The notes under the pieces were generated by a model. The model was not told the origin of the DNA. It searched no databases and saw only the letters and a list, made by a program, of their open reading frames with translations. A stretch of 64,000 nucleotides of DNA. Origin: Chitinophagales bacterium. GTDB taxonomy: Bacteria > Bacteroidota > Bacteroidia > Chitinophagales > UBA2359. Location: the NCBI GenBank assembly GCA_020628375.1, contig JAHDFD010000012.1:30352-94351 (forward strand). Direction: 5' to 3'. Both the position numbers and the translations under genes were made by a program. Positions within the stretch are counted from its first letter, which is position 1. Every line of letters begins with the position of its first letter. Below, piece after piece: positions 46,001 through 56,600 of this stretch.

Positions 46001-48205
46001 CAGAATATTATATTGGTCTTCAAAATTCGGATTTTCTATAGCATGTTCAAAATATTCACTGTCATAGTTACATAAGTCCCACCACAATAAGTGATACTGA
46101 TTATCATTGGGGTCAAGACAACAATCTAAAGAGCTGGTCAAAAGACAAATATCGTTATTACAGTTCTCGTCTTCGACCAGTGTGATATACCCTGGAGGAG
46201 CATTTCCACTCAAGTCTCTGTTTTTACTTACTCCTATAAGTGTTTCACCATTTGCTCTGAATGGAACCCTAGGTGTAAGGGTATTACCGGAACCATCATT
46301 CTGAATGATAAAAATATTATCTATTCCTACATTCCCAAAATAGGCTGTTTTATCGCCACTTACTGTAAAAAACCAATCTTCATAATAATTTCCAATATCA
46401 CAATGATTTGCATAGATTACTAAGCTATCGAGTGACACATCAAAAGTGAATTCTATATCTTTACAATCATTTTCATTAACTGGATAGCCATTATTCTCTA
46501 TTCTGAAAAAAGAGGCTATTGATTTATAAAAACTTGGATATTCTCCCGGAATAAAACCACAATTTTTAACCATTACATTACAAGAATTATCCTTTAATTC
46601 CAATGTGTCATAAATAGTTTGTTTGAAGTCATTATAGGAAATAGCAACCTGTGAACCACCATCGAAAATACAATTTTCTATTATGTGATCTGTTTTCCCC
46701 CTGAATGCATTTGATGGGTTGCCTTTTAAGTGTTCATAATCTGTATCATTATAAAATTGAAAGCTCATATGCATCACTTCATTATCTTTAAAATAGCAAT
46801 TACTGACTTTTAATTCTCTAAATATTCCTGAGCGATAAGGTTCAATATTAATGCCTATCCCATGCCAGTTCTTTGTTCCCCAGATTTGACAATTATTTAT
46901 TGTTAGCGTATCGAATGATAAAGGGGTTATATTATTTCTACCTGCATTGTATGACATGATATTATCTAATAAAATATTATTACAGGATGTATGCTCGTAT
47001 GAAAAATTTGCATCTCCATCGATAATTACATTATCTGCTTTGCCATTTCTGAGAATCAGGTTTTTAATTGAAATATTATCAGATTTTTTGATTAGAAGTA
47101 GATCATTTCCTTCACAAGTATTGTTTACACCATGATTGCCATGTTCACTTTTCATATCAATGATTGGCCTATCATCCAGGTTGCTTTCGAGCTCTCCTTC
47201 AAATTGATAGGTACTTTTACTGGTTAAAGTAATATTGTTACATTCAAATATCCGAATCAGATCTTTTGAACAAATATCCAGTTCCTGAAAAAAGGCCAAT
47301 AATAATGGAGAATCGGATGTTAGGTTATTGGTTCCTAATTCTTGAAATATATAGGTGAGAATCAGATCTTCAGCGGCATAACCACAAGTACCAAAATCGT
47401 GATAATTGCTCAAAGCGTTGTGATAATCTCCTAAATTGTTCAATGTTGTGGAATTCTCAATGCGCGACATCATATCATTAAACACAATATTGCTTATTAT
47501 TGATTCTGTATTACTTCCTACCAATTGTTCTACATATCGGAAGTTATATTTTCCATTATAGGCTTCAGGAGTAAAATCAAACATTCCGCATAAAGGCATA
47601 TCGAATGTGTCTGGTTTACAAAGTGTTTTGTTTTTTTCCTGATGCAAATAGTTAAAAAAGTTTCCGGTTAAATAATTATAACATTCCATATAGGAGCCAT
47701 GATGACTATCGATACAAGGCTTACTAATTGTATCACAAACGGCACAGTCCAATTCGTAAAAAGCAGCACCCGATGAAGGTCCATTCACACCTCTGTTAGT
47801 GAATATCCCATTATCGTTATTCAAATAGGTTTCAGTCGAATTAAACAAATCAAAATCTGCTTCTAAAGTAACGCCAAGGTCTATTTCGATAGTGAAGTCA
47901 GATAAGCCTTCAAATTTGATTTCATCAATCTGATAAGTACATTCACTGCCATTACGCTGAAAATCTTCAATATTGAACGTTCCATCATAGCAATCGATAA
48001 CTAAAGTTTGATTACTACCATCCAATATATTTTCGGCGATATATTCGACAATGTCAGAAAACTCTTCAGCTTGTATTACATTATCATCATAGAAATTTAG
48101 ATTGGTAGCAATAGCTTCTATCTGATCTGATAGATGGATTATTTGAGCATTTGTGTTGAGTTGTATCAAACACATCAAAAAAAGAAAGAAAAAATTAGTT
48201 TTCAT
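43055..48205 (-). CDS. Secreted parallel beta-helix protein, T9SS type A
   Basis: 1716 residues from the ATG at 48205, chosen because MKTNFFFLFLMCLIQLNTNAQ is a clean signal peptide; an ATG ten codons earlier would bury it. Two right-handed beta-helix stretches are visible: about residues 380-600 (SDNISIKNLILRNGKADNVI, NCQIWGTKNWHGIGINI) and 1050-1400 (GIEIHDIYASGHFINGNHFY, GITATGTMALEITDNTFND), the PbH1/NosD pattern of polysaccharide-binding or -cleaving proteins. The C-terminus is a type A sorting domain (VFIYPNPNSGSELYIQLSNR ... LQTGIYIINIL). No catalytic residues could be assigned. It is the first gene of the operon and overlaps copy A of the array by four bases. Confidence 0.87.
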   Translation of the reverse strand: MKTNFFFLFLMCLIQLNTNAQIIHLSDQIEAIATNLNFYDDNVIQAEEFSDIVEYIAENILDGSNQTLVIDCYDGTFNIEDFQRNGSECTYQIDEIKFEGLSDFTIEIDLGVTLEADFDLFNSTETYLNNDNGIFTNRGVNGPSSGAAFYELDCAVCDTISKPCIDSHHGSYMECYNYLTGNFFNYLHQEKNKTLCKPDTFDMPLCGMFDFTPEAYNGKYNFRYVEQLVGSNTESIISNIVFNDMMSRIENSTTLNNLGDYHNALSNYHDFGTCGYAAEDLILTYIFQELGTNNLTSDSPLLLAFFQELDICSKDLIRIFECNNITLTSKSTYQFEGELESNLDDRPIIDMKSEHGNHGVNNTCEGNDLLLIKKSDNISIKNLILRNGKADNVIIDGDANFSYEHTSCNNILLDNIMSYNAGRNNITPLSFDTLTINNCQIWGTKNWHGIGINIEPYRSGIFRELKVSNCYFKDNEVMHMSFQFYNDTDYEHLKGNPSNAFRGKTDHIIENCIFDGGSQVAISYNDFKQTIYDTLELKDNSCNVMVKNCGFIPGEYPSFYKSIASFFRIENNGYPVNENDCKDIEFTFDVSLDSLVIYANHCDIGNYYEDWFFTVSGDKTAYFGNVGIDNIFIIQNDGSGNTLTPRVPFRANGETLIGVSKNRDLSGNAPPGYITLVEDENCNNDICLLTSSLDCCLDPNDNQYHLLWWDLCNYDSEYFEHAIENPNFEDQYNILPIDNCFISNPDEYIYSNTFNVKVLKDTTYQGTTDKYEVFKEFLQEYAPEIDFIPDNLSGPSPDSFTLDIDPYCNGITANLAIRPNTPFDMEWEITDINNNSNYDYSLLGNYNSIISNNLPSGEYTVCVTITHGQSCDIGTFLGRCPLTLCENIVIEDNGNPNFQIEYQNLDISFLSDVDSEDYSITWYFEEGAFFDDGQQVANFELLDKYNDQTTITDLAIGSYYSIIDDGNGCEFLSNVVHVSNCNLSLDTEDDFEISDENNDNYLVINSGTSVHINPLTFNNFFVRVNGIIHIMGTLYIEDIELLFSEGSGIIVHEGGALHLGKNTVLDGYCYEKWEGITVKGNTNTNHPTQTEIDLGNHPLHGYLHSDNAHILNAHTGVKVLSQYTLDSDGNFVKKMGGGIIQLNNTRFTDNLTAIEICKHIKNVQHRSYIKNCDFKNSNVWHDIPVQRNYIQIFLEGADNIPIEQCSFVKDLISSTSLSNKTVKGIQSISGGVFCDSGINCCEPNTFHNLNYGIEIHDIYASGHFINGNHFYNVKKGITATGTMALEITDNTFNDIPAGIGNSNAAWGIYADQAFGLNIANNKVKTEQNSSYTYGVIIKDTESLTTDPADFNKLQENYFSGAFEAATLLQGNNSFMDIDCNHYGWISSYETPKADWQLANNSDGEFNLNPQGCDFDEFNIITLPPFSNQWHDADSGFHIDNITGQPINLALNWHENSEPILNSNVTVDKFIFCEGNLTCENNWGNAEDTDDNHGTPDIYCRVVYGNIIKNLKNNDKESIKEELNCINDNFSNTILTAIHIKEGELDKAQDNIDLITNEGVYALAKLQYQDIINNLTDDAGKAEKSLEATKIKASAKALSFEKNLASSSLAYLKGTTEDKIIDISINNINEYNNSIDNSVFIYPNPNSGSELYIQLSNRADTDIETIEICDLNGKVHLQKHLVETERIDLKQLQTGIYIINILTSDGQSYSEKLSIIR

Positions 48206-48344
48206 AATTAAAAAATTAGGTGAATGAAAAACCAACTTTTATGGTACTAAAGCACGAATGTTCAATGCTATGCACTTGGTGAATGGTGGTGCTATAACAT
48301 TTTTAAAATGGTGGTGCATTTGCACATAACAGTTAGTGGTAAGG

Positions 48345-48352
48345 CAAAAGTA
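48345..48352 (-). promoter_or_regulatory. Possible -7 box for the beta-helix operon
   Basis: On the - strand, TACTTTTG matches TAnnTTTG. It would leave a leader of about 130 bases before the ATG at 48205. That leader contains a repeated GGTGGTGC element (+ strand, near 48283 and 48310) and a small GTGCA-TT-TGCAC hairpin. No -33 element is evident. Confidence 0.3.
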
Positions 48353-48424
48353 TATAGCGTTTGTCCGAAAAAACCGGACGGAAGAAATTATTTTTCATTT
48401 CATTTCACTTTTATTACTTACTAT

Positions 48425-48432
48425 TAACTTTG
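48425..48432 (+). promoter_or_regulatory. -7 box before the TolC-family gene
   Basis: TAACTTTG, an exact TAnnTTTG match, ends 5 bases before the TTG start proposed at 48438. If real, the mRNA has essentially no leader. Confidence 0.35.
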
Positions 48433-48437
48433 AAGCC

Positions 48438-49652
48438 TTGAAACTATTGAAACGCATATTATTCTCGTTTGCTTTGCTAAGTGCTACCCTTTTACAGGCA
48501 CAGAACGACAATATTGAGCGAATCCTCAGGCAAATAGAACAGTACAATCAGGATTTAAAGGCTTTTGGTCGATTGAAACAAGCACGTTATTATGATTCAA
48601 TGAAAGACCGAAGCCTTACAGGTTTACATATAGAATCTAATTACCTTTTCCTGGGACGCCCTGAGAATTATCGTGATTTTCCGGGTAATAATTTCGACTT
48701 GTTCAATATTAAGATCGGTCAGGAATTTCGATTACCTCGTTACTACAGATCTATTGATGAACGTGGTAAGCAATTGCGTAACTTAATGGATGCAGAAGAA
48801 GCTGAACTACGACAAAAAGTATTGCTCGAAGCTAAAACCTATTGTTATGAAGTCATTCATATCAATAAGCAGTTACGTATGAATAAAATTTTTCTTGAAG
48901 AAGCTGAAAAATTACAGACCGCCTATGATACACTTTATGCAATTGGTTCTGTAAGTCTGTTGGAACAACAAAGAGCTTATCTTTTTGTACTGGATATAGA
49001 AAATGAAATCAATCAACTCAATATAGATAAATCAGAGAAGCTTCACGATTTAGCCATCCTGAATGGCAATCAACATATTTACTTAGATGATGATTTATAT
49101 GAACCGAATGCCTTTCTGCTTCCACTCGACCTCATTCAGAAACAGGCATTAGATAAAGATGTAAGTTTTCTGAAACACGAACAGAAGGTTTTGCTTGGAG
49201 AAGCTGAAGCTAATTACATTCAGAAACAAAACCTACCTGTTTTAGATTTAGGTTATTCTATGCAATACGAAGATCAGTTTGGAATTCATGGAATTTTTGC
49301 TGGTTTTAATCTGCCACTCTGGTCGAACAAAAGACAAATGAAAGCTGCTAAGTTAGAAGTGCATTACCGTCAGTATTTAATGAGTTCTCAGAAAAAACTT
49401 TTACAAAGAGAAGTTTTCGACCTGTACAATAAAATTTCTAATATCGAACGGTATTTAGGCAAGTATGAAAAATCATTGGATACCCTTAAAGATTATGAAA
49501 AAACATTGGGTATTGCGGTAGAGCTAGGAGAAATGACCATACAGGAATATATTCAGAACATACTGGATTATAAGGATATGCACTTCAAGTATTTAGACAT
49601 GGAATTTGAATATCATCACTTGAAAGCAACATTAATGCGTTGGTATTTGTGA
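48438..49652 (+). CDS. TolC-family outer membrane channel protein
   Basis: Outer-membrane efflux-type protein (OEP/TolC fold). Two long alpha-helical hairpin halves are visible: about residues 70-190, with heptad-rich LMDAEEAELRQKVLLEAKTY, and residues 270-400, ending in EYIQNILDYKDMHFKYLDME. Short beta segments lie between them. The frame is open back to 48336, but that would place 34 non-signal residues ahead of LKLLKRILFSFALLSATLLQAQ. The TTG at 48438 gives a proper signal peptide; a second TTG lies at 48447. At ~404 residues it is near the usual length. No inner-membrane pump or adaptor gene is adjacent, so the transported substrate is unknown. Confidence 0.8.
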   Translation: MKLLKRILFSFALLSATLLQAQNDNIERILRQIEQYNQDLKAFGRLKQARYYDSMKDRSLTGLHIESNYLFLGRPENYRDFPGNNFDLFNIKIGQEFRLPRYYRSIDERGKQLRNLMDAEEAELRQKVLLEAKTYCYEVIHINKQLRMNKIFLEEAEKLQTAYDTLYAIGSVSLLEQQRAYLFVLDIENEINQLNIDKSEKLHDLAILNGNQHIYLDDDLYEPNAFLLPLDLIQKQALDKDVSFLKHEQKVLLGEAEANYIQKQNLPVLDLGYSMQYEDQFGIHGIFAGFNLPLWSNKRQMKAAKLEVHYRQYLMSSQKKLLQREVFDLYNKISNIERYLGKYEKSLDTLKDYEKTLGIAVELGEMTIQEYIQNILDYKDMHFKYLDMEFEYHHLKATLMRWYL

Positions 49653-50103
49653 GGTTCATTATTGATCAATGATCAATGATAGGTGATGAGTGATGAGAGT
49701 ACTAGCTGAAAAGTCTTTCAAGTTTTGCCATGAAGCGTCAAAACTAACCACTAAACATAAGTTATGAAACTTAATGTATGGACTTATCGATGTCTATTTC
49801 TCGTTATAGGCATTTTGAAAACGTTAGAAAACCAACATGGTTCAACGTTTTTTTGTTCAAATTTGTTTCGTGTATCAGCAGTTTCTGAAAATAAATTTTG
49901 TATAATATGTCAAGTATTGACATATTTTTTTTGAAAAAAGCAAATTCTTTACTATTTTCAGAATCAAGTATTGTTAACTGTTTCAAAATATTCAACTACT
50001 CCGACAAAATATTTTTCTATCTACTCCTGAATCAGACGGTTAACTCCAATTAAATGGATTTGCACTTATGCGCAGTTCTGATTTTTTCAATTTTAAAATG
50101 TAA
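49653..50103. other. 451-base intergenic region
   Basis: No convincing gene. It holds short direct repeats (ATCAATGATCAATGATAGGTG, 49670s), a terminator-like hairpin at 49818-49854, an AT-rich stretch, and near 50060 TGGATTTGC, one base off the TAnnTTTG -7 box, ~40 bases before the next ATG. Confidence 0.4.
49818..49854 (+). terminator. Terminator-like hairpin after the TolC-family gene
   Basis: AAAACGTT (49818-49825) pairs with AACGTTTT (49844-49851), with an inner AACC/GGTT stem and AACAT loop, followed by a T-run. It lies 165 bases from the stop, so the assignment is uncertain. Confidence 0.5.
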
Positions 50104-52878
50104 ATGCTTATGAGATCGAGGTTTTTACGTTTTATCTCTCCCTGTATTTTGAGTCTTGTTTTTGCTGTTAGTGCTTATGGGCAGTGTACCGATATTTCAA
50201 TATCAGGAGCTACATACGTTGCACAATCTGGTGATCCCGCTTGTGATGGTGTTACCTATAATTTTACTGCTGCTGGTGGTGGTAATTTTGATTCTGGAGA
50301 CTTACTAATTATAAATACCATAGCGGGCAATACCTATACAATCACAACATGTGGTTTAACAAGTGGCTTCTTTGGATGGGATTCGCAAATTACCATTTTG
50401 GAATTAAACAGCGGAACTGTAGTTAACGACATTGCTTTCAATGATGACGATTGTGGTTTGGAATCGACCGTAACCTTTACTGCTCCCCAAACCACAACAG
50501 CAGGCTCTGGTGCTACAGAATATGCCGTTTTTATAACAGAATATAATTGTCAGTCAGGTGGAGGTAGCACTTTTTCTGTAAATATTACCTGTACAGCACC
50601 TGATCCCCCTTTAGCGGTGTTTACAGATTGTTCTGGTACAATTGATTATCCGGCAGGAAATGGCAATTATCAGAATGATCAGGATGTAACCTGGGAAATT
50701 TGTCCTACTGATCCATTCGATTGTCTTGAACTCGATTTTATTAGCTTTTCTACAGAGTTAGGTTATGATTTTGTAAATATTTTTGAAGGACAAGGAACAG
50801 GTGGTCCAAGTCTTGGTACTTATACCGGAGCCGGACCAAGCTTTATAGTCGGTGCTACATCTGCTTGTGTTACCATTCAATTTATTTCAGATTTTAGTAC
50901 TCGAGATAGCGGTTTTATAGTAAACTATAATTGTACAAGTAATGGTACTTGTCCAGAACCTCCATTGCCTATTGATGTAAATGATAATTTTGATGATGAA
51001 GATGACCTCGTGGAATTATTTATAGGTACTTGTATTCAATATCAAAATCCGAATTTTTCGGGAAATGCTGCTCAGATAGGTTATTTTTCAAGTGGGGGGA
51101 CTTTTGGAATGACAGAAGGAATTATTATGTCAACCGGAGATGTAGATAATGCTGAGGGACCCAATGATCTTACTGAAGCGGCTACCTTATTTGGAGTCGA
51201 TAGTGTTGATTCGGATATGGAATCTATTTCTGGAGGTGATGTTGAAGATTGCGTAGAGTTTTCATTTGAATTTCAGCCAGTAAGTACTTCAATGTCTTTC
51301 GATTTTTTATTTGCTTCTGAAGAATTTCCTGAGTATGTAAATGCAACTTTCAATGATGTCTTTGGTTTCTTCTTAAGTGGTCCCGGAATTACCGGACCTT
51401 ATTCAAACGCTTCAGAAAATATAGCAACTTTTCCGAATGGAACAGAAATTACCATCGATAACGTTTTCGGTACAGCACAATACGTCGATAATAGTGGAGG
51501 GTCTTTTGTGCAGTATGATGGTTATACAACCGTAATTACAGCTAGCTATGATAATCTTCAACCTTGCAATGGTTTTTATACATTACGTTTGAAATTATGC
51601 GATGTGGGAGATGATGATGTCGATTCAGCAGTATTACTTCAGGCTAATAGTTTCGACGCCGGAACAGCAGCCAATCTTACTTCGGTTGTACCTTATAATA
51701 GTGGTGGTTTAAACGATGCTTATGAAGGTTGTGATCAGGGATGGTTTATTATTGAGCCTGATCCTTCCTCAGATTTTTCACAGCCGATAGTTGTCGATTT
51801 TTCAATAGATACTTCCGATCCAACAAATATCGATTATGCAGATTATTTCTCTGATTATACTATAACACCAGCACAAGGTTCTATAACAGGCACTTATCCC
51901 AATTTTACCTTAACCATTCCTGCTGGCGAAACAGCAGATACTTTATTGATCGATGGTATTGAAGATTTTTTAGCTGAAACTCAGGAAGAACTAAGTATTC
52001 AGATAAACTCCTTTCAGTGCGATTGTACTTTGCCACCACCGGCATCTATCGATATTCAGGATGTTGACTGGTCGGAAATTATTCAGCTTGCACCGGCTAT
52101 TGATGTTTGCCCCGATATACAAATACCTATACTTGGTGTGCTGGATCTGAATGGTACGAACCCTTATGGTAATTATACCTACGAAGTAGATAATGGAACC
52201 AGTGTGATTTATTCAGGAACGGGCTTTTTCGTACTCGAATTTATAAATCCTCCACCGGGAGGGCATCCACTTGGGACAACAACTTATACGGTAACTTTTA
52301 CCGATGAGTGTGGAAGAGAAATAGTTTCAACCTACGATGTAACGATCATTCCGGATGCCCCCGATGCCACAATTACCGATCCCGGGCCTATATGTGAAAG
52401 TGATGGATTAGTTAATTTTTCTAGTTTTGTCGGTTCTGCCGGAGGATCATGGTCAATGAGCCCTGCTTGTGCTTCTTGTATCGATGCTACAACAGGCGTT
52501 TTCGATCCAAGCGAAGCAGTCAATCAGGGAATTGCCAATCCGATAACTATAAGTTATGATATTCCTAATAATGGTTGTGGTGCTTCTAGTGATACACAAG
52601 ATATTAATGTTGTCTCAGCAGGTGATCCAACAATTACCGCCGATGGTCCTTTTTGTTTAGATAGTCCCGGAACATTGGTTTCACTTTCAGCAGCTACTTC
52701 TGGGGGAATATGGTCTGCATCATGTGGCGCTTGTTTAAATAATAATGGTGAACTCGATTTGTCTTATCAGGGAAGTCATACAATAACTTACGATTTGGGT
52801 ACTTGTGGTGGTTCAGATACTGAAACATTTGTTGTGAATGACTGCTGTCCCGGACCGGTGATGTTTATTATGGATTAG
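50104..52878 (+). CDS. Secreted choice-of-anchor L/CUB-like protein
   Basis: 924 residues. The signal peptide ends SAYGQ (residue ~27); a second ATG two codons in is an equal start. Domains by eye: a PPC/CUB-like region (30-160) and a CUB-like domain (about 175-280: CSGTIDYPAGNGNYQND ... LGYDFVNIFEG). Next is a choice-of-anchor L domain (about 300-550), with the typical EGIIMSTGDVDNAEGPN, FDFLFASEEFPEYV and FNDVFGFFLSGPGI. Calx-beta/Ig-like and PKD-like domains fill the rest. It stops abruptly in NDCCPGPVMFIMD without a standard T9SS domain. It is the first gene of the second secreted-protein cluster; its tail is shared with the next two large genes. Confidence 0.85.
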   Translation: MLMRSRFLRFISPCILSLVFAVSAYGQCTDISISGATYVAQSGDPACDGVTYNFTAAGGGNFDSGDLLIINTIAGNTYTITTCGLTSGFFGWDSQITILELNSGTVVNDIAFNDDDCGLESTVTFTAPQTTTAGSGATEYAVFITEYNCQSGGGSTFSVNITCTAPDPPLAVFTDCSGTIDYPAGNGNYQNDQDVTWEICPTDPFDCLELDFISFSTELGYDFVNIFEGQGTGGPSLGTYTGAGPSFIVGATSACVTIQFISDFSTRDSGFIVNYNCTSNGTCPEPPLPIDVNDNFDDEDDLVELFIGTCIQYQNPNFSGNAAQIGYFSSGGTFGMTEGIIMSTGDVDNAEGPNDLTEAATLFGVDSVDSDMESISGGDVEDCVEFSFEFQPVSTSMSFDFLFASEEFPEYVNATFNDVFGFFLSGPGITGPYSNASENIATFPNGTEITIDNVFGTAQYVDNSGGSFVQYDGYTTVITASYDNLQPCNGFYTLRLKLCDVGDDDVDSAVLLQANSFDAGTAANLTSVVPYNSGGLNDAYEGCDQGWFIIEPDPSSDFSQPIVVDFSIDTSDPTNIDYADYFSDYTITPAQGSITGTYPNFTLTIPAGETADTLLIDGIEDFLAETQEELSIQINSFQCDCTLPPPASIDIQDVDWSEIIQLAPAIDVCPDIQIPILGVLDLNGTNPYGNYTYEVDNGTSVIYSGTGFFVLEFINPPPGGHPLGTTTYTVTFTDECGREIVSTYDVTIIPDAPDATITDPGPICESDGLVNFSSFVGSAGGSWSMSPACASCIDATTGVFDPSEAVNQGIANPITISYDIPNNGCGASSDTQDINVVSAGDPTITADGPFCLDSPGTLVSLSAATSGGIWSASCGACLNNNGELDLSYQGSHTITYDLGTCGGSDTETFVVNDCCPGPVMFIMD

Positions 52879-53198
52879 AATATTGTTTAGAGGTCTGATA
52901 CAAAAGACAATTGTTATTAGCTTGTGGCGCGTGTCAAAAGATAGGTAAGAAAGCATATTAGTACGTAATAAAAGCTTAAAAGTTGAATCATATTAAGTTT
53001 TTAACACTCTTTTTAGTAGTTTTTTTGGCATAAACTTTTATAAAGTATTAAAAATTATTAACTTAATGCCACTTTTAAAATATTGAACTAAAAACAGAAT
53101 ACACACTGAATTAAAAGTTTGACATAAAACACATATAATTTCTCAAGACATTTTTCTTCCTTTTATGCCTTGCATTTTACCTAACTTAAAATAATAAA
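52879..53198. other. 320-base intergenic region
   Basis: Very AT-rich. No gene and no clear terminator. There are imperfect inverted stretches around ATTAAGTT (52990s) and AACTTAAT (53060s). No -7 box of good quality was found before the ATG at 53199. Confidence 0.3.
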
Positions 53199-53630
53199 AT
53201 GGAAAAAAGTCTTACTCCAAACTTTACAAACATCTCATTCTCTTTTGGGCGTTTGTCTTTCTCCTTGAAAGCTGTTATTGCAGTACTGGTATTAATTATT
53301 GGTGTTGGTCAGGATACGAATGCTCAACAAAAGGAGAGTTCTGAAAGTCAAGATCAACTTATTAAAAAAAGTGACACTCATAATCGAATCAAAGCACATC
53401 GTTCTGGTATGGTTATGTCTAACGAGAAACGTTTAACACAGGAGAATAATACCAAAATTCAGAAACCACCTAATCCCCTCAGAAGACAACAGAATGTACG
53501 AAATTCCCGAACGGTAGAAGAAAGGAAAAATGCCATTATTCAGAAGTTGAATTATCTGAAAGATAAAAATTGTTGTTTCGAAGATATTAAAACCTTGGAA
53601 AAGAAACTCTGTGAGCTAGAAACAGAATAG
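53199..53630 (+). CDS. Small exported Lys/Glu-rich protein, unknown function
   Basis: 143 residues; no family recognised. An N-terminal hydrophilic stretch is followed by a hydrophobic segment (LKAVIAVLVLIIGVGQ) ending TNAQ, a late signal peptide of ~43 residues. The mature part is highly charged, with a helical, possibly coiled-coil C-terminus (EERKNAIIQKLNYLKDKNCC ... IKTLEKKLCELETE) and three Cys. It differs sharply from its beta-rich neighbours. Position between large secreted proteins suggests a periplasmic helper, chaperone or regulator (inference). It is followed after 31 bases by the next large gene. Confidence 0.65.
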   Translation: MEKSLTPNFTNISFSFGRLSFSLKAVIAVLVLIIGVGQDTNAQQKESSESQDQLIKKSDTHNRIKAHRSGMVMSNEKRLTQENNTKIQKPPNPLRRQQNVRNSRTVEERKNAIIQKLNYLKDKNCCFEDIKTLEKKLCELETE

Positions 53631-53661
53631 ACACCAAATTATTGAATTTACCACTTCTTAA

Positions 53662-56600
53662 ATGCTTACAATGAATATTAGATCATTACTCAAAAATAAA
53701 TTTTTGCTGTTCAATCTGCTATTATTAAGTCCAACTTTTGGACTAGCACAATGTGTATGTACAAACTGTCCGCTTGATCTGCCCGATGAAGAAGGAGCAT
53801 CTTACGATGCTGTTCTTGATATTTCAGGTGCAGCAAGTAATGACCTTTCTGCAGGAGGGCAGTGTTTACAGGAAGTTTGTGTTCAGATCGCACATGATTG
53901 GGTAGGAGACCTTGAGTTAATTTTAACTTCTCCGGGGGGGCAATCTATAGTATTATTTGCTGATGGAAACCCCAACTTAGGATTTCCGTTTGGAAATCAA
54001 TCAGATAATATGGATGTTTGTTTTTCTGATGTTGCCACTAATGTATTTGGAGACTCTGCTACAACTGGTCCACCCTGTACTAACGACCAATACGAAGATC
54101 CTTGTAATGGAGGTGATCCTTGCTATACTGGCACATGGGGTACATGGGATGAAGGTTGTTTAGGCGGAAACGGTTTGTCAACATTCAATACCGGACCAGT
54201 AGATGGAGCGTGGGTATTAACAATTAATGATAATGCAGGGGAAAATTCAGGTACTTTAACCGATTTTTCTCTGGATTTTTGTGATGATACTGATATTGAT
54301 TGCCAATCCACAAACCCTTCATGTCCTGCCGAAGCTGGAACAAATACAACAACCCCCGACCCACAGATTTTATGTGCTGGTACTGATGCAACTGTCTCAG
54401 CAACAGGATATGTTCCAACCGATGCGGGGTCAGACCCATGTTTAGGATGGGGCTTTTGGGTAGCTGATGATCCTCTTGGTGTATTTGCCGGATTGACTAA
54501 TATTGGTGATGCTCCGACAGGAGGTTATCCAGGCGACGATCCGAATTTTGTTGGGGTTTGGTCTAGTGTTGATTACCCGTTGGCAAATGGTGAAAATGCA
54601 ACGCTTCCTAATGAAGAAAATGGGGTAACTTATTACATAGCTCCAATAACAATGTCGGAATGTGCTACCTCTACGATTAATACAGGTTGTTTCGATTTTG
54701 GGACTTTCACCACTGTTTATTTCAATCCGGTTATAGACTACACCTTTGCCATAGACTGTGATAATGTAGCAAGTTCAACAACGCAGGTAGATATTACTAT
54801 ATCCGGTGGATTACCTTCTACAGATGTCTTGGAAACTTTTACAATTATTAATAACGGCGATGGTACTTTAAGTACAACAACGGCTTTCGATGGCGATGTT
54901 GTAAATGTTAGCAATATACCCGATGGTGGTTCTGTTTCATTAACTGTAACAGATGGTGCCGGATGTCCGATAACAATCGATATTGGACCTATTGATTCAG
55001 CTGATCACTGTGTTGATTGTGGTGCAGATGCTGGCACAGTTATAATTACTCAGACAGGGGATGGACTAACAGCATCAAATAATGGTACTGATGTAACTGG
55101 CCCCTTTATTTTATGTTATGGAGATCAACTTTCTTTAGATGGACAAGAAGATGGTGTTCCTCCAACGGAAGTACCTTGCTGTTTTACTGGTCCTCCTTCA
55201 TGTACACATCCAACAGGTTGGGCATTTGTAACACATGTTGATTTTCCTGTTGCAGGAGATCCTTTTGATGCAAGTACTTCAACAGGTTGGTTAGAAACGG
55301 ATGCAGGTATTTATAATGGTAATTTTACGGATGTTAATGATGGAAGCCTAATGGACTTTTATAATGCAAATTCAGATCTACCATTAACTGATAATACCTT
55401 GATCTTTTTACTCTCAACTATGGAGGCAGTTATTGATCCGGGTGATTGTGGTTGTCCTACAGATGTAGGAAGTTGTGCGTCTTATGATCTGTACAGTACC
55501 GATGATCCATGTTTTGATATTGGTATCCCGATTCAGGTTACTTATCTAAACCCTATTGAAGTAGTGAGCGTGTTAACTTGTGAGGGCATAGAGCTTTCCA
55601 TAACTGGTGGTTATCCCGAATTTTTTGGAGGAGGATATACCATAACCAATAATGGAGCAGGTTCGGTTTCAAATTCATTCCCTGTTGAAGGAGAAACTTT
55701 TTTAATTGAAAATTTGTCTGCCGGTGATTCTTGGAACTTAGATATAGTAGATGATAATGGTTGTCCTGTAACAGTTTCAGGTAGTTATACATATAACGCT
55801 CCTACAATAGATTTTGCAACTTTACCAACAGAGCTTTGTGCCGATGCTGCTGATATTACATTAACTGGAACACCTGCTCCGGGAACAGAATCTGGTTCTA
55901 CACAAACATCTTCGAATACTACATCAGTAACTATTACAGATGGTAATGCAACAGGTATTACTTCAACAATAAATGTAAGTGGCTTTAACGATTTATCAAC
56001 ATTAGTTAATAATACTGATATTTCCATTGAATTAGATATTAATCATAATTACGCTTTTGATTTAACCTTAGAATTAAGTTCTCCTTGTGGTCAAACGGTA
56101 ACATTGTTTTCTAATATTGCTACAGATGATAACTTTACGGGTGGAGGATATATTTTCTCTATGAGTGGAGGGGCTGTAATTGGCCCGGATGGTGGAAGTC
56201 CTAGTTTAAATACTGGAACCTTTTTACCGTTTGACGACTTTGCCGCTTTTTTAGGCTGTAATTTGAATGGAGATTGGACAATAACTGCTATTGACGGGTT
56301 TGCAACAGATGAAGGTACTTTGAATGGTTGGTCAATTACGCTTACCTCTCAAGATATTACCTCAACTGCGATCTTTTCAGGTCCGGGAATAACCGATAAT
56401 GTTAATACTGATGATCAAGGAGTTTTCTCCCCAGCTACTGCTGGTCCGGGAATACACGAAATTATTTATACCTATACTATTGACGGATGTGAACTAGCCG
56501 ACACACAAACGGTTGAAATTTTATCCCTTCCACCTGTGGGTGCTAGTCCTTTGACTATTTGTAGTGAAGATCAAATGAATCTGATTGCGCAGACAACTGC

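Noticed and set aside
52910..52945. Sigma-54-like site (GTGGCGCGTGTC) after the choice-of-anchor L gene
   Set aside because: The -24 half is imperfect and no TTGC follows at the right distance.
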